64,000 nucleotides of DNA, taken from positions 62,001 to 126,000 of the forward strand of contig CAZHTS010000001.1 in assembly GCA_964535315.1 (NCBI GenBank), read 5' to 3'. A model generated the notes under the pieces. It had not been told where the DNA came from and did not search any database. It was given only the letters and a program-made list of their open reading frames with translations. The DNA comes from CAZHTS01 sp964535315 (GTDB taxonomy: Bacteria > Chloroflexota > Anaerolineae > Anaerolineales > Anaerolineaceae). Below, piece by piece: positions 17,222-25,075 of this stretch. The first letter of the stretch is position 1. Every line of letters starts with the position of its first letter. The translations under genes and the position numbers were made by a program.

Positions 17222-19623
17222 TGCCGCACCGCCAGCGCCGCTTTGACCGCCGCATACGCATCCACAATCCCGTACCCGGCGGCGTCATTCGGTGTGCCAC
17301 GCCCGGTCACACAGTCCGGGAAATATCCCTTGTACGGCTGCGCCGTCCGGCGCAGAATTTCTTCCGTCTGTTCAATGTCGCCGATCAGTTTCGGGTTGGC
17401 CGACCACATCAGCGCCACCACGCCCGCCACGTGCGGCCCGGCCATCGACGTACCGCTGGCAGCATCGTACGATTTGCCTGGGTAGGCCGAGACAACCCCC
17501 TCCCCCGGAGCGAGGATATCCGGCTTGGTACGCCCACTGCCGTCTGCGGTCACCGGCCCCAAACTGCTAAAGGGGGTCAGATTCTCTCCCTGATCGACCG
17601 CACCTACCGAAAACACCTCAGCATACAGGGCAATCGGGTCTGAGACACTGCCGCAGCCGCGCGTCCCCGTGTTGCCCGCCGAAGCTACGACGAACACTCC
17701 CGCCGCCCGCAAGGCCCGCACGGCGTAGAGCAGCGCTCCGGGATCACATCCTTCCACCGGGGGGCAGCCCCACGAATTATTCAGTACGTTGGCGCCGCGC
17801 CCAGGGTCGCCGTCTACAAATGGATCGCCTGCCTGCGGGAAAGGAGCCAGATGGAATTGCATGCAATCCAGATACAGCGCCGGATTTCCCAGGTTGCGCG
17901 CCAGGTTGACACAACCGATCCAGGTTGCATCCGGCGCCATACCCACCCGGTTGCCCAGCACTGTCCCCAGCGTGTGCGTGCCGTGCCCGCCAATGTCTAC
18001 CGGCGCAGAGCTGTGGTACCACGGATCAAACCAGTTGTAATCGTTTTGTCCGTTGGCGCCGCGATAACTATCCGCCAGTTCAGGGTGATCTCCCTCTACG
18101 CCTGTATCCGACTGCCCCACCACGACGCCCGCCCCGGTCACGTGCAGTTCGCCCCAGACCCGGTCGACGCCGATCATCTTCTGATTCCAGAGCGTCTCAT
18201 CCACTTCGTTGATATACCCGCTCTGGATGGGCGGCTGTTCCGGCAGCGGACGCAGCACCGGGCTATCCAGCACCCGCGCTACCTCTGGCCGGCTTTCCAG
18301 CCAGGCGCGCAGCAGCGGGCCGCCCCGCACATCGAGGGCGTTGATCAGATAATAGGGTTGATACACCACCCCCCGCCGATCCAGTTCCGCCCGCAGTTCT
18401 TGCTGCGTGCGGCTGGCGTGCGCCGTCAAGGTGCGATACACGTATGCGCGCCGTTCCGGTGCGGCCTCGATCTGCTGTGCCGCGGATAGATCGGCCTGAT
18501 CTTTGAGAATGACAAACAGGCGTTCGCCGTAAAACCCCGGCCGGCCCCACGAAAAGTAAACCAGCCCCAGGCCCGCAAAACACAGTACGGCCACCGCCCA
18601 CCCCACCCAGGCCGGGAAACGAGCCTCAGCCAGGGATTTATGCACCAACCCCAACAACAGGCTCACCACCAGCCCCGAGAGTAACATGCCCAAAACGGCC
18701 CGGCCCACCACGGCAATCAGTTCCCCGTCACCACTGGTGGCCACCCCGGCCATTTCGTCGGCATCCACCCAACACAACACGACCGCCAACGGTACGGCGA
18801 TTAAAACCGCCGGCGCCGGCCAGTTGTGCCCGCCGCCATCGTTGACGCCATAGCGACTGAGCGCGACTGCCGCCCAGCCCAGAATAGGTATCGCCGTCGC
18901 CAACGCCCACTGGTTGCCGCCCTGCCCTAACCCGGCGACCATGATCAGCAGTGTCACCATCGCCACCAGACCATCCAGCCAGAAACGCCCTGCCGGGTAA
19001 GGTTCTCCCTCCGGTTGAGTGACGCGCAACAGATTGGTAAACAGGTTAAGCGCAAACACTGCCCCAAACAATAACGCCACCAGCAGATTGAACGCTGTAT
19101 CCAACGGTGAGCCCAGCGCCCCGCGCACCACCAGCGACGGCGCCTGGAGCGCCGCCATCACCAGCGCCCAGGCCAACCCGCGCCAGCGGGTGCGCAGGCC
19201 GTGACGCCGTGCGACCCACATCAGCGCCAGCAAACAGACCAGCAATCCGCCGATTTGCAGCACGTTGACCAGATACGCGTTCGTCAAACCGGCCAGTCGC
19301 GCCGGGGTTAACGCCACGCTCACCGCCCCGGCCCATAGCCAGGTACGGTAGATCGCCCGGCTGCGCCGCGCCTTAAACAGCAGCCCCAGCGCGCAAACCC
19401 CCATCACCAGTACGCCAAAACTCAGCGCACTCAACCAGCGCACATCCGGCAGGGGCAACGACCCATCGAACAACGCCTGTTCCAGCCCCCATCCCACCAG
19501 CAGCGGAATGATCAACAACGACAGCAGCGCCGCCAGCACGACGCCAAACACCACCCAGCCCGCACACCCCCTGGCATTTTCGGATGCCGTCGCCGGAACC
19601 GGCGTATCTTGAGCCAAAGTCAT
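17218..19623 (-). CDS. Subtilisin-like S8 protease with N-terminal polytopic membrane domain
   Basis: Protein of 801 residues. Residues 1-370 hold about ten hydrophobic segments with short loops. Residues 375-475 (starting LFVILKDQADLSAAQ) resemble an I9 inhibitor/propeptide domain. The C-terminal S8 catalytic domain has the triad Asp506 (GQSDTGVEGDH), His547 (GGHGTHT) and Ser726 (GTSMAGPHVAG). Conserved Cys-rich loops around VEGCDP and GCGSVSD may form disulphides outside the cell. The start at 19623 is chosen because GAGGG lies just upstream and the aminopeptidase stop is 10 nt before it. Subtilases with a large integral-membrane N-domain are unusual; most are secreted or tethered by one helix. 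Confidence 0.9.
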   Translation of the reverse strand: MTLAQDTPVPATASENARGCAGWVVFGVVLAALLSLLIIPLLVGWGLEQALFDGSLPLPDVRWLSALSFGVLVMGVCALGLLFKARRSRAIYRTWLWAGAVSVALTPARLAGLTNAYLVNVLQIGGLLVCLLALMWVARRHGLRTRWRGLAWALVMAALQAPSLVVRGALGSPLDTAFNLLVALLFGAVFALNLFTNLLRVTQPEGEPYPAGRFWLDGLVAMVTLLIMVAGLGQGGNQWALATAIPILGWAAVALSRYGVNDGGGHNWPAPAVLIAVPLAVVLCWVDADEMAGVATSGDGELIAVVGRAVLGMLLSGLVVSLLLGLVHKSLAEARFPAWVGWAVAVLCFAGLGLVYFSWGRPGFYGERLFVILKDQADLSAAQQIEAAPERRAYVYRTLTAHASRTQQELRAELDRRGVVYQPYYLINALDVRGGPLLRAWLESRPEVARVLDSPVLRPLPEQPPIQSGYINEVDETLWNQKMIGVDRVWGELHVTGAGVVVGQSDTGVEGDHPELADSYRGANGQNDYNWFDPWYHSSAPVDIGGHGTHTLGTVLGNRVGMAPDATWIGCVNLARNLGNPALYLDCMQFHLAPFPQAGDPFVDGDPGRGANVLNNSWGCPPVEGCDPGALLYAVRALRAAGVFVVASAGNTGTRGCGSVSDPIALYAEVFSVGAVDQGENLTPFSSLGPVTADGSGRTKPDILAPGEGVVSAYPGKSYDAASGTSMAGPHVAGVVALMWSANPKLIGDIEQTEEILRRTAQPYKGYFPDCVTGRGTPNDAAGYGIVDAYAAVKAALAVRQ

Positions 19624-19633
19624 ACGAATACCC

Positions 19634-20746
19634 TCAGTCCAGATCCAGGACGAAACGCCCGTTCTGATAGAGCAGTTGATCGTCCACGCGGATCTCACCG
19701 CCATCGCGCAAATCGCAGATCATATCCCAATGAATGGCCGATTCGTTCACGCTGCCCGACTCGGGGTAGCCTTCGCCCAACGCCATGTGGAAACTGCCGC
19801 CGATCTTCTCGTCGAACAAAATCTCGCCGGTAAATCGGGTAATGCCCTCATTCGTCCCGATTGCAAATTCACCCACCCGGCGCGAACCCTCGTCGGTATC
19901 CAACATCTCGAGCAAGAAGGCCTCATTCTTGTCGGCCGTGGCCTTGACCACCTTGCCATTCTCGAACCACAGGCGCACACCGGTCACCACCCGCCCGTCA
20001 AAAATGGCCGGGTACGAGAAATACACGTGCCCGTTGACACTGTCTTCCACCGGGCCGGTGAAAATCTCGCCATCCGGCACGTTTTCCTTGCAGTCACAGT
20101 TGATAAAGGTGCGCCCGGCGATGCTCAAATGCAGATCGGTCTGTGGGCCAACGACGTGCACATTTTGTTTGCCCTTCAACCAATCGACGATCTTCTGCTG
20201 GCGGGCAGACACCTTGCGCCAGTACCCTGCCGGGTCATTCATATCCGGCATGCAGGCCTGATAGACGAAATCCTCGTACTCGCTCAGGCTCATCTCGGCG
20301 TCCTGGGCGTGCGCCTGGGTCGGGAAGAGGGTCAACGACCAGTGCAGTTTGCCCTCGCCCGCCCGCTGCAAAAAGGTCTTGAACAGCTTTTCATAGCCGC
20401 GATTGCGGATCGACACCCGCGCCGGGTCGATGCTGGTCAGACCGCGCGTGTTGGCCTCGGCCATCACTGCAATACTGGCCTCAAACGTCTCTACCGTCTG
20501 CATCAATGGGTCAGGGACGTAACGCAGTTGTTCATCCGAGCCATAGCGATAGAGCAGGTAATCCAGATCCGGAAAGGTCGGCGTCAGAAAAGGCAACCCG
20601 CCCGCCTGCAACACTTTTGCGTAGATTTCTTTCAACAACGGCTCCCCCAACGTACTGCCGCGCAACCACACCCGCCATCCCGGCTGCACGCCAACCGAAT
20701 AGTTCACCAACATTTCCGCCAGCTTGCTAACTCGTTCGTCACGCAT
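19634..20746 (-). CDS. M29 family aminopeptidase (thermophilic aminopeptidase type)
   Basis: Cytoplasmic metallo-aminopeptidase of 370 residues related to aminopeptidase T/AmpS, which uses two divalent metal ions. Expected ligand regions are visible: PDGEIFTGPVEDS, GEFAIGTNEG, GGSFHMALGEGYPESG and IHWDMICDL. It has the standard length for the family. The start has an AGGCAATG context with GGAGG about 8 nt upstream. It heads a minus-strand set (aminopeptidase, S8 protease, ComB-like) with gaps of 10 nt and a 4-nt overlap. A role in peptide breakdown fits the protease next door. The methyltransferase gene ends 23 nt upstream. Confidence 0.93.
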   Translation of the reverse strand: MRDERVSKLAEMLVNYSVGVQPGWRVWLRGSTLGEPLLKEIYAKVLQAGGLPFLTPTFPDLDYLLYRYGSDEQLRYVPDPLMQTVETFEASIAVMAEANTRGLTSIDPARVSIRNRGYEKLFKTFLQRAGEGKLHWSLTLFPTQAHAQDAEMSLSEYEDFVYQACMPDMNDPAGYWRKVSARQQKIVDWLKGKQNVHVVGPQTDLHLSIAGRTFINCDCKENVPDGEIFTGPVEDSVNGHVYFSYPAIFDGRVVTGVRLWFENGKVVKATADKNEAFLLEMLDTDEGSRRVGEFAIGTNEGITRFTGEILFDEKIGGSFHMALGEGYPESGSVNESAIHWDMICDLRDGGEIRVDDQLLYQNGRFVLDLD

Positions 20747-20768
20747 CGCATTGCCTCCTGAAAAGAAT

Positions 20769-21407
20769 TTATGCTTTTTCCAACCACACGGCCCAATGAC
20801 TGCTCAGGCCCTGACCGGCGATTTCATCTTCCACCAGCTGCACCCGGCGCACCACCCAGGGGCGCAATTCCAGCGCCAGTTCCTCGAGGTCGAAATAATG
20901 GTGTGGCACTTCACCGTCTGCCCCGACGCCGGGGATGTACGTATGATACTCCAACTCTGTGCCCGCCCCATAGCGGAAGGTGCGCGTCGAAGGTACGGTT
21001 AACAGCGCTTGCCCCATCGGGCGCAATATCCGCCACATCTCACCCAACGTCCGCCGCACCTGCTGCAACGGATTGTGATGGATCGCATAGAGCGCGATGA
21101 TCAAATCGTACTGCCGGCTGGCATAGGGCAGCGCCGTCATATCCGCCCGCGTCAGCGCGGCCTGCAAACCTTCTTCGCTCAGCCACTGCCGGGCGTAACG
21201 CAAACCATTTGGGGCAACGTCCACGCCATCTACAACAAAACCCAAGCGGCGCAGATACACCACATGCCGGCCCGCTCCGCACCCCAGATCGAGGACGCGC
21301 CAGCCCTCCCGCTGCGCCAGCCAAAGGGCGGCCAGTTCCTGAACCAGTTCGTTTGGCTCGCGCCAACGGTATGCTTCTTCTAGAAAAAGATCGTTCCAGG
21401 TAGGCAT
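20769..21407 (-). CDS. Class I SAM-dependent methyltransferase
   Basis: Methyltransferase_11/25-type protein of 212 residues. Motif I is VLDLGCGAGRHVVYL (residues about 38-52). It is followed by an acidic motif II at VDGVDVAP and the post-I segment YDLIIALYAIHHN. The substrate is not predictable. The C-terminal part is rich in aromatic and acidic residues. Divergent transcription from the lipase-like gene shares a 128-nt region. A TATAAT on the minus strand at 21486-21481 gives a plausible promoter. It may be co-transcribed with the aminopeptidase downstream (23-nt gap). Confidence 0.88.
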   Translation of the reverse strand: MPTWNDLFLEEAYRWREPNELVQELAALWLAQREGWRVLDLGCGAGRHVVYLRRLGFVVDGVDVAPNGLRYARQWLSEEGLQAALTRADMTALPYASRQYDLIIALYAIHHNPLQQVRRTLGEMWRILRPMGQALLTVPSTRTFRYGAGTELEYHTYIPGVGADGEVPHHYFDLEELALELRPWVVRRVQLVEDEIAGQGLSSHWAVWLEKA

Positions 21408-21459
21408 TCACATCCCCGGGGTTGCCGAATTTGCAAAGCGGATATACACTAAAAGAAAC

Positions 21460-21486
21460 GGTTGCCAAACCGACAGGTTCATTATA
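21460..21486. promoter_or_regulatory. Divergent promoter region with inverted repeat
   Basis: An inverted repeat CGGTT-GCCA-AACCG (21460-21473) lies next to a minus-strand TATAAT (21486-21481). On the plus strand TTGCCA and TATAGC lie 15 nt apart in the same stretch. This is the control region between the divergent methyltransferase and lipase-like genes. The repeat could be an operator. Confidence 0.4.
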
Positions 21487-21535
21487 GCCCAAATCATTGC
21501 GGGATGTTAGCCATTCCAACACAACGGAGGAGAGC

Positions 21536-22384
21536 ATGAAGCACCAGGAATTCTTCTGGCAAACGGACGATGACATCAAGATCTACGCCCAGGAATGGAA
21601 ACCAGAAGGGGAAACCAGAGCCGTCGTAGCGCTGGTACATGGTCTGGGAGAACATAGTGGGCGTTACCAACACGTGGCCGAATTTTTAGGCCAATCCGGT
21701 TTCGCCGTGCTGAGTTTTGATCTGCGCGGTCATGGTCAGAGCGGCGGCGTGCGCGGGCACGCAGCTTCCTACGACGCCATTATGGATGATATCCGCCGCC
21801 TGACCCAAGAAGCCGCCCGCCGTTACCCCAACAAACCGTGCTTTCTCTACGGCCACAGCCTGGGCGGCAACCTGGTGCTGTACTACACCCTATCACGCCG
21901 GCCTGCCGGTCTGTATGGCGTCATCTCCAGCAGCCCTGGCCTGGCAACCGCCGCCCCCGTCCCAGATTGGAAGATGTTCTTCGGGCGCTTGATGTATCGC
22001 CTCTACCCAAGCGCCCAGATGGACAACGGACTGGACCGTTCCGGTCTGTCGCGCGATCCACAGGTAATCGCCGCCTACAACGCCGACCCACTGGTGCACG
22101 GCAAGATTTCTGCCCGCCTGGCCATGGATCTGATCGACGGCGGCCAATGGATTCTCCAGCACGCCAGCGAATTCCCCCTGGCCCTGCTCGTCATGCAGGG
22201 CAGCGCCGACCGCCTGGTCGACCCGCACGCCACCGTTGAATTTGCCGATCAGACCCCCGGCGATCTGACCTTCAGACTATGGGAAGGCTTTTATCACGAA
22301 TTGCACAATGAACCCGAAAAAGTGAAAGTGCTGGGCTACGTGACCGACTGGCTCAACGCCCACGTGCCCACCGGCAAAGACTGA
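21536..22384 (+). CDS. Alpha/beta hydrolase, monoacylglycerol-lipase-like
   Basis: Serine hydrolase of 282 residues (hydrolase_4 family). The oxyanion region is VHGLGEHSGRYQHVAE, and FDLRGHGQSGGVRGH is the typical lysophospholipase/monoglyceride-lipase signature. The nucleophile is Ser108 in GHSLGG. The acid and base are probably the Asp in GSADRLVDP and the His in YHELHNE. No signal peptide is present, so it acts inside the cell on monoacylglycerols or lysolipids. The ATG at 21536 follows GGAGGAGAG closely. Upstream in-frame codons have no site. It is transcribed alone or with the downstream membrane synthase gene (a -10 box lies in the gap). Confidence 0.92.
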   Translation: MKHQEFFWQTDDDIKIYAQEWKPEGETRAVVALVHGLGEHSGRYQHVAEFLGQSGFAVLSFDLRGHGQSGGVRGHAASYDAIMDDIRRLTQEAARRYPNKPCFLYGHSLGGNLVLYYTLSRRPAGLYGVISSSPGLATAAPVPDWKMFFGRLMYRLYPSAQMDNGLDRSGLSRDPQVIAAYNADPLVHGKISARLAMDLIDGGQWILQHASEFPLALLVMQGSADRLVDPHATVEFADQTPGDLTFRLWEGFYHELHNEPEKVKVLGYVTDWLNAHVPTGKD

Positions 22385-22388
22385 ATGG

Positions 22389-22394
22389 TATAAT
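22389..22394 (+). promoter_or_regulatory. TATAAT -10 box before the membrane spermidine-synthase-like gene
   Basis: TATAAT immediately follows the hydrolase stop and lies 23 nt before the first ATG of the next gene. The short predicted leader has no ribosome-binding site. Confidence 0.45.
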
Positions 22395-22417
22395 GCGGTG
22401 CAATCCTATCCCAAGTC

Positions 22418-24835
22418 ATGGTTGGCGCCGCTTCAATGAAATCTTCTTCCCCCACCTCTGCCCTCCCCAGGTTAGACGCTCGCCTGGTCTTTTTCGCCTG
22501 CCTGTTCCTCTTCTCTGGTTTTGCCAGCCTGATTTATCAGGTTGCCTGGGAACGCATGCTGCAAGTCTATTTCGGCGTTTCCACTTACTCGGTCACCTTG
22601 ATCGTGGCGGCCTACATGTGCGGTATGGGACTCGGTTATCTGTGGGGCGGGCGCTGGTCTCAACGCATCCACACCCCCTTGCAAACCTACGCTCTGGTGG
22701 AAGCCGGCATCGGTCTGTTTGGCCTGGTCAGCCTGCAACTGCTCAACTGGATCGGGCGCAGCACCGCCGGCAGCCCGCTGGCGGTCGTTTTCATCCTCAG
22801 TTTTGTGATGCTGCTGGCCCCCACCGTCCTGATGGGCGCCACCCTGCCCTTCCTCTCCCAGGGCTTCATCCGCCGCGTGGAAACCGCCGGACAGGTCATC
22901 GGCCTGTTATACGGCATCAACACCCTGGGCGCTGCCTTTGGCGCTCTGATCTCGGCCTACGTCCTCATCGGCTGGGTCGGCCTGAGCGGCAGCGTAATCA
23001 TCGCGGCTGCGATCAATCTGCTTATCGGTCTGGCAGCCTGGGTCAGCGCCCGCTATTTGAAGATGTCCATCACCCTCGCGGCGCAAACGCCGGCGGCCGG
23101 GGCTCCTGCCGGCAACGATGGCCCGCGCTGGCGTTACACCGCCATCCTGGCCGCATCCTTCCTCTCCGGTTTCATCGGCCTGGGATACGAAATGCTGTGG
23201 GTGCGTGTGCTGGGCATCATCAATAAACATTCCGCCTACAGCTTCCCGACCATCCTCTTCGTCCTGCTCAGCGGTCTCGCGGTGGGCGGCTACCTGTTCG
23301 GCAAGCGCGCCGACCGTGCCCGCCGCCCCGGCGTCCTGCTGTGGAAGATCGAGCTGGCCGTCAGCATCACGGCCGGGCTGTGCTTTGCCCTGATCTTCTT
23401 CTTGCTCGATCTCGCCCCCGTTGCCAGCTACTACCACGATACCTTTTCTAACTTTCAGCAGCCGCAGAGCCCGTTCAGCCTGATCGAGCAGAGCTATGTC
23501 TTCTTTAAACGCCAGGCGCTTGGCGAATTCTTCATCTTCCTCCTGCCTTCGCTGGTGCTGGTCTTGCCCGCTACACTGTGGATGGGCGGTGGGCTGCCCA
23601 TTCTGGACCGCATCGCCATCGAAAACCCCGACCTGGCCGGCCGGCGGGTGGGGGACGTGCACCTGGCCAACATCGGCGGCTCGGTTGCCGGCACGCTGCT
23701 CATCAGCCTGGTGCTCATCCCTGCGCTGGGCAGTGAATGGACGCTCAAAATCCTCGGGCTGCTCAGCCTGGGCTTTCTCTTGCTGGATGTGGCCCACTGG
23801 CCGCGGCCGCGCCGCCGGCAGGTGAACGCCCGCGCCGCGGCCGGTTACACCTTTGTCACGTTGGCCATCCTGGCCGCCCTGCCGTACCAGGGCCAGTTCT
23901 ACGGCAAGCTGTACGCCCAGGGTCTACGCCGTCCCTTCACCCTGGAAGAAGGGCGCGACAGCGTTCTGGTGCTTACCTGGCACGACAAGCTGCAAACCAG
24001 CGCCAACGAACTGTGGATCGGCGGCGAACTGCACAGCCTGTTTCCCACCAGCAAGGTCTACCTTAACATTGCCCTGGGCTGCACCGCCGTCAACCACCCG
24101 CGCAGCGTGCTGATCATCGGGTTTGGCGGCGGCAACACCGCTGAATTTTTCACCCGCATCCCCGGCGTGGAACGCATCGTCATTGTCGAATTGATGCAAA
24201 ACCTGGCGCCCTTCCTCGAACCGCGCCTGCCTTCCGTGCAGGCCATTCTCAACGACCCGCGCGTCACCTACATCGCCGACGACGGCCGGCGTTACCTGTA
24301 CGCCAACCCCGGCGAACGCTTCGACCTGATCACCATGGACCCGCTGCGCAACTACACCGCCGGCAGCAACAACCTGTATTCACAGGAAGCGTTGGCCCTC
24401 TACCAGCAGCGCCTGACCCCCGGCGGCATCCTGTGCGCCTGGAAAGACGAACACCGTTTCATCCCTGCCACCGCCGCCGCCGTCTTCCCCTACGTCGACG
24501 ACTTCGACCGCTTCTTCATCGCCCGCCAGACCCCCATTCAGTACGATTTGCAGGCCCTGGAGACCAATACCCGCACCACCCCGCTCAAAGACCCCGTCGA
24601 CGTTCTGGGTAGCTTCATGCGTGACCAGCAGCTCATCCGCCAGCAGGAAAGCGGCCACCCTCTCTTAAATGACACGACTCCCTATCTGGAATATTACTTC
24701 CTGCGCACCCCGCCCGACGAAATCGTCCGGCGCCGGCGCGACGACCTGCCCGCTTTCTTTGCCCGCATCCCCGGCTGTGACGCAGCCTGCCAGACTACCC
24801 TGCTAAATAAAATGTACCCGCCCGCCAGCCCCTGA
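22418..24835 (+). CDS. Membrane-embedded spermidine/spermine synthase-like protein
   Basis: Protein of 805 residues. The N-terminal two thirds contain about 12-14 membrane helices with MFS-like loops (GMGLGYLWGGRWSQR, LGAAFGALISAYVL). The C-terminal ~280 residues form a spermidine-synthase-type Rossmann domain with the nucleotide site LIIGFGGGNTAEF, the acidic ending IVIVEL, DDGRRYLY and ITMDPLRNYTAG. Such fusions are common in environmental bacteria. Their substrate is unproven and may not be polyamines, because some residues of the decarboxylated-SAM site differ. Start choice is uncertain between ATG 22418 and ATG 22436, neither with a clear ribosome-binding site. Confidence 0.85.
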   Translation: MVGAASMKSSSPTSALPRLDARLVFFACLFLFSGFASLIYQVAWERMLQVYFGVSTYSVTLIVAAYMCGMGLGYLWGGRWSQRIHTPLQTYALVEAGIGLFGLVSLQLLNWIGRSTAGSPLAVVFILSFVMLLAPTVLMGATLPFLSQGFIRRVETAGQVIGLLYGINTLGAAFGALISAYVLIGWVGLSGSVIIAAAINLLIGLAAWVSARYLKMSITLAAQTPAAGAPAGNDGPRWRYTAILAASFLSGFIGLGYEMLWVRVLGIINKHSAYSFPTILFVLLSGLAVGGYLFGKRADRARRPGVLLWKIELAVSITAGLCFALIFFLLDLAPVASYYHDTFSNFQQPQSPFSLIEQSYVFFKRQALGEFFIFLLPSLVLVLPATLWMGGGLPILDRIAIENPDLAGRRVGDVHLANIGGSVAGTLLISLVLIPALGSEWTLKILGLLSLGFLLLDVAHWPRPRRRQVNARAAAGYTFVTLAILAALPYQGQFYGKLYAQGLRRPFTLEEGRDSVLVLTWHDKLQTSANELWIGGELHSLFPTSKVYLNIALGCTAVNHPRSVLIIGFGGGNTAEFFTRIPGVERIVIVELMQNLAPFLEPRLPSVQAILNDPRVTYIADDGRRYLYANPGERFDLITMDPLRNYTAGSNNLYSQEALALYQQRLTPGGILCAWKDEHRFIPATAAAVFPYVDDFDRFFIARQTPIQYDLQALETNTRTTPLKDPVDVLGSFMRDQQLIRQQESGHPLLNDTTPYLEYYFLRTPPDEIVRRRRDDLPAFFARIPGCDAACQTTLLNKMYPPASP

Positions 24836-24840
24836 TGGAT

Positions 24841-24858
24841 GACAGGCCAAGTCCTGTC
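24841..24858. other. Short inverted repeat after the synthase gene
   Basis: Six-base-pair hairpin GACAGG-CCAAGT-CCTGTC just after the stop at 24835. It has no T-tract, so it is a weak terminator candidate at best. Confidence 0.3.
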
Positions 24859-24867
24859 AAATGCACC

Positions 24868-24896
24868 TTGACCCACGTCACCCCAGGGACTAAAAT
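24868..24896 (+). promoter_or_regulatory. Sigma-70 promoter of the GlyA-GcvT fusion gene
   Basis: TTGACC (24868-24873), 17-nt spacer, TAAAAT (24891-24896). The predicted start is near 24902. The element is flanked by TGCACC (24862-24867) and GGTGCA (24899-24904), an inverted pair that may be an operator. Confidence 0.65.
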
Positions 24897-24901
24897 TAGG
24901 G

Positions 24902-25075
24902 TGCAAGAAAATCACCAGGTTTTCGGGAAGGCAGCATGGGACTTCGTCCGCTCGGTACGCAACTGAACAACGCTGATCTTGCCGGTAAAAACAGAAGGCG
25001 GGAAAGCTGTACCTGGTGCAGGTATCATTCACGCAAACGCCAATTCCACACTTGCTACGCTAAGGAGAAAGCCCA
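24902..25075 (+). ncRNA. Structured 5' leader of the GlyA-GcvT fusion, possible riboswitch
   Basis: The leader is about 174 nt. A perfect 8-bp pairing (24913-24920 with 25011-25018) closes a 90-nt domain. Inside it are a GGAC/GTCC hairpin near 24938-24950 and a further GGCA/TGCC pairing. No intrinsic terminator is seen, so any switch would act on translation or fold stability. The conserved bases of glycine riboswitches are not found. The ribosome-binding site AAGGAG precedes the start at 25076. Confidence 0.4.

Noticed and set aside
19676..20761. Long plus-strand open frame opposite the M29 aminopeptidase
   Set aside because: Shadow of a conserved enzyme; composition and lack of a ribosome-binding site argue against coding.
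24913..25018. Similarity to SRP RNA (CAGG...GGCAGC) and to parts of a cobalamin riboswitch (GGGAA, CGCAACTG)
   Set aside because: The SRP-like bases are part of the 8-bp closing stem and the flanking helix is missing; the cobalamin core GGTG-AA-CC block is absent. A covariance-model search would be needed to revive either.
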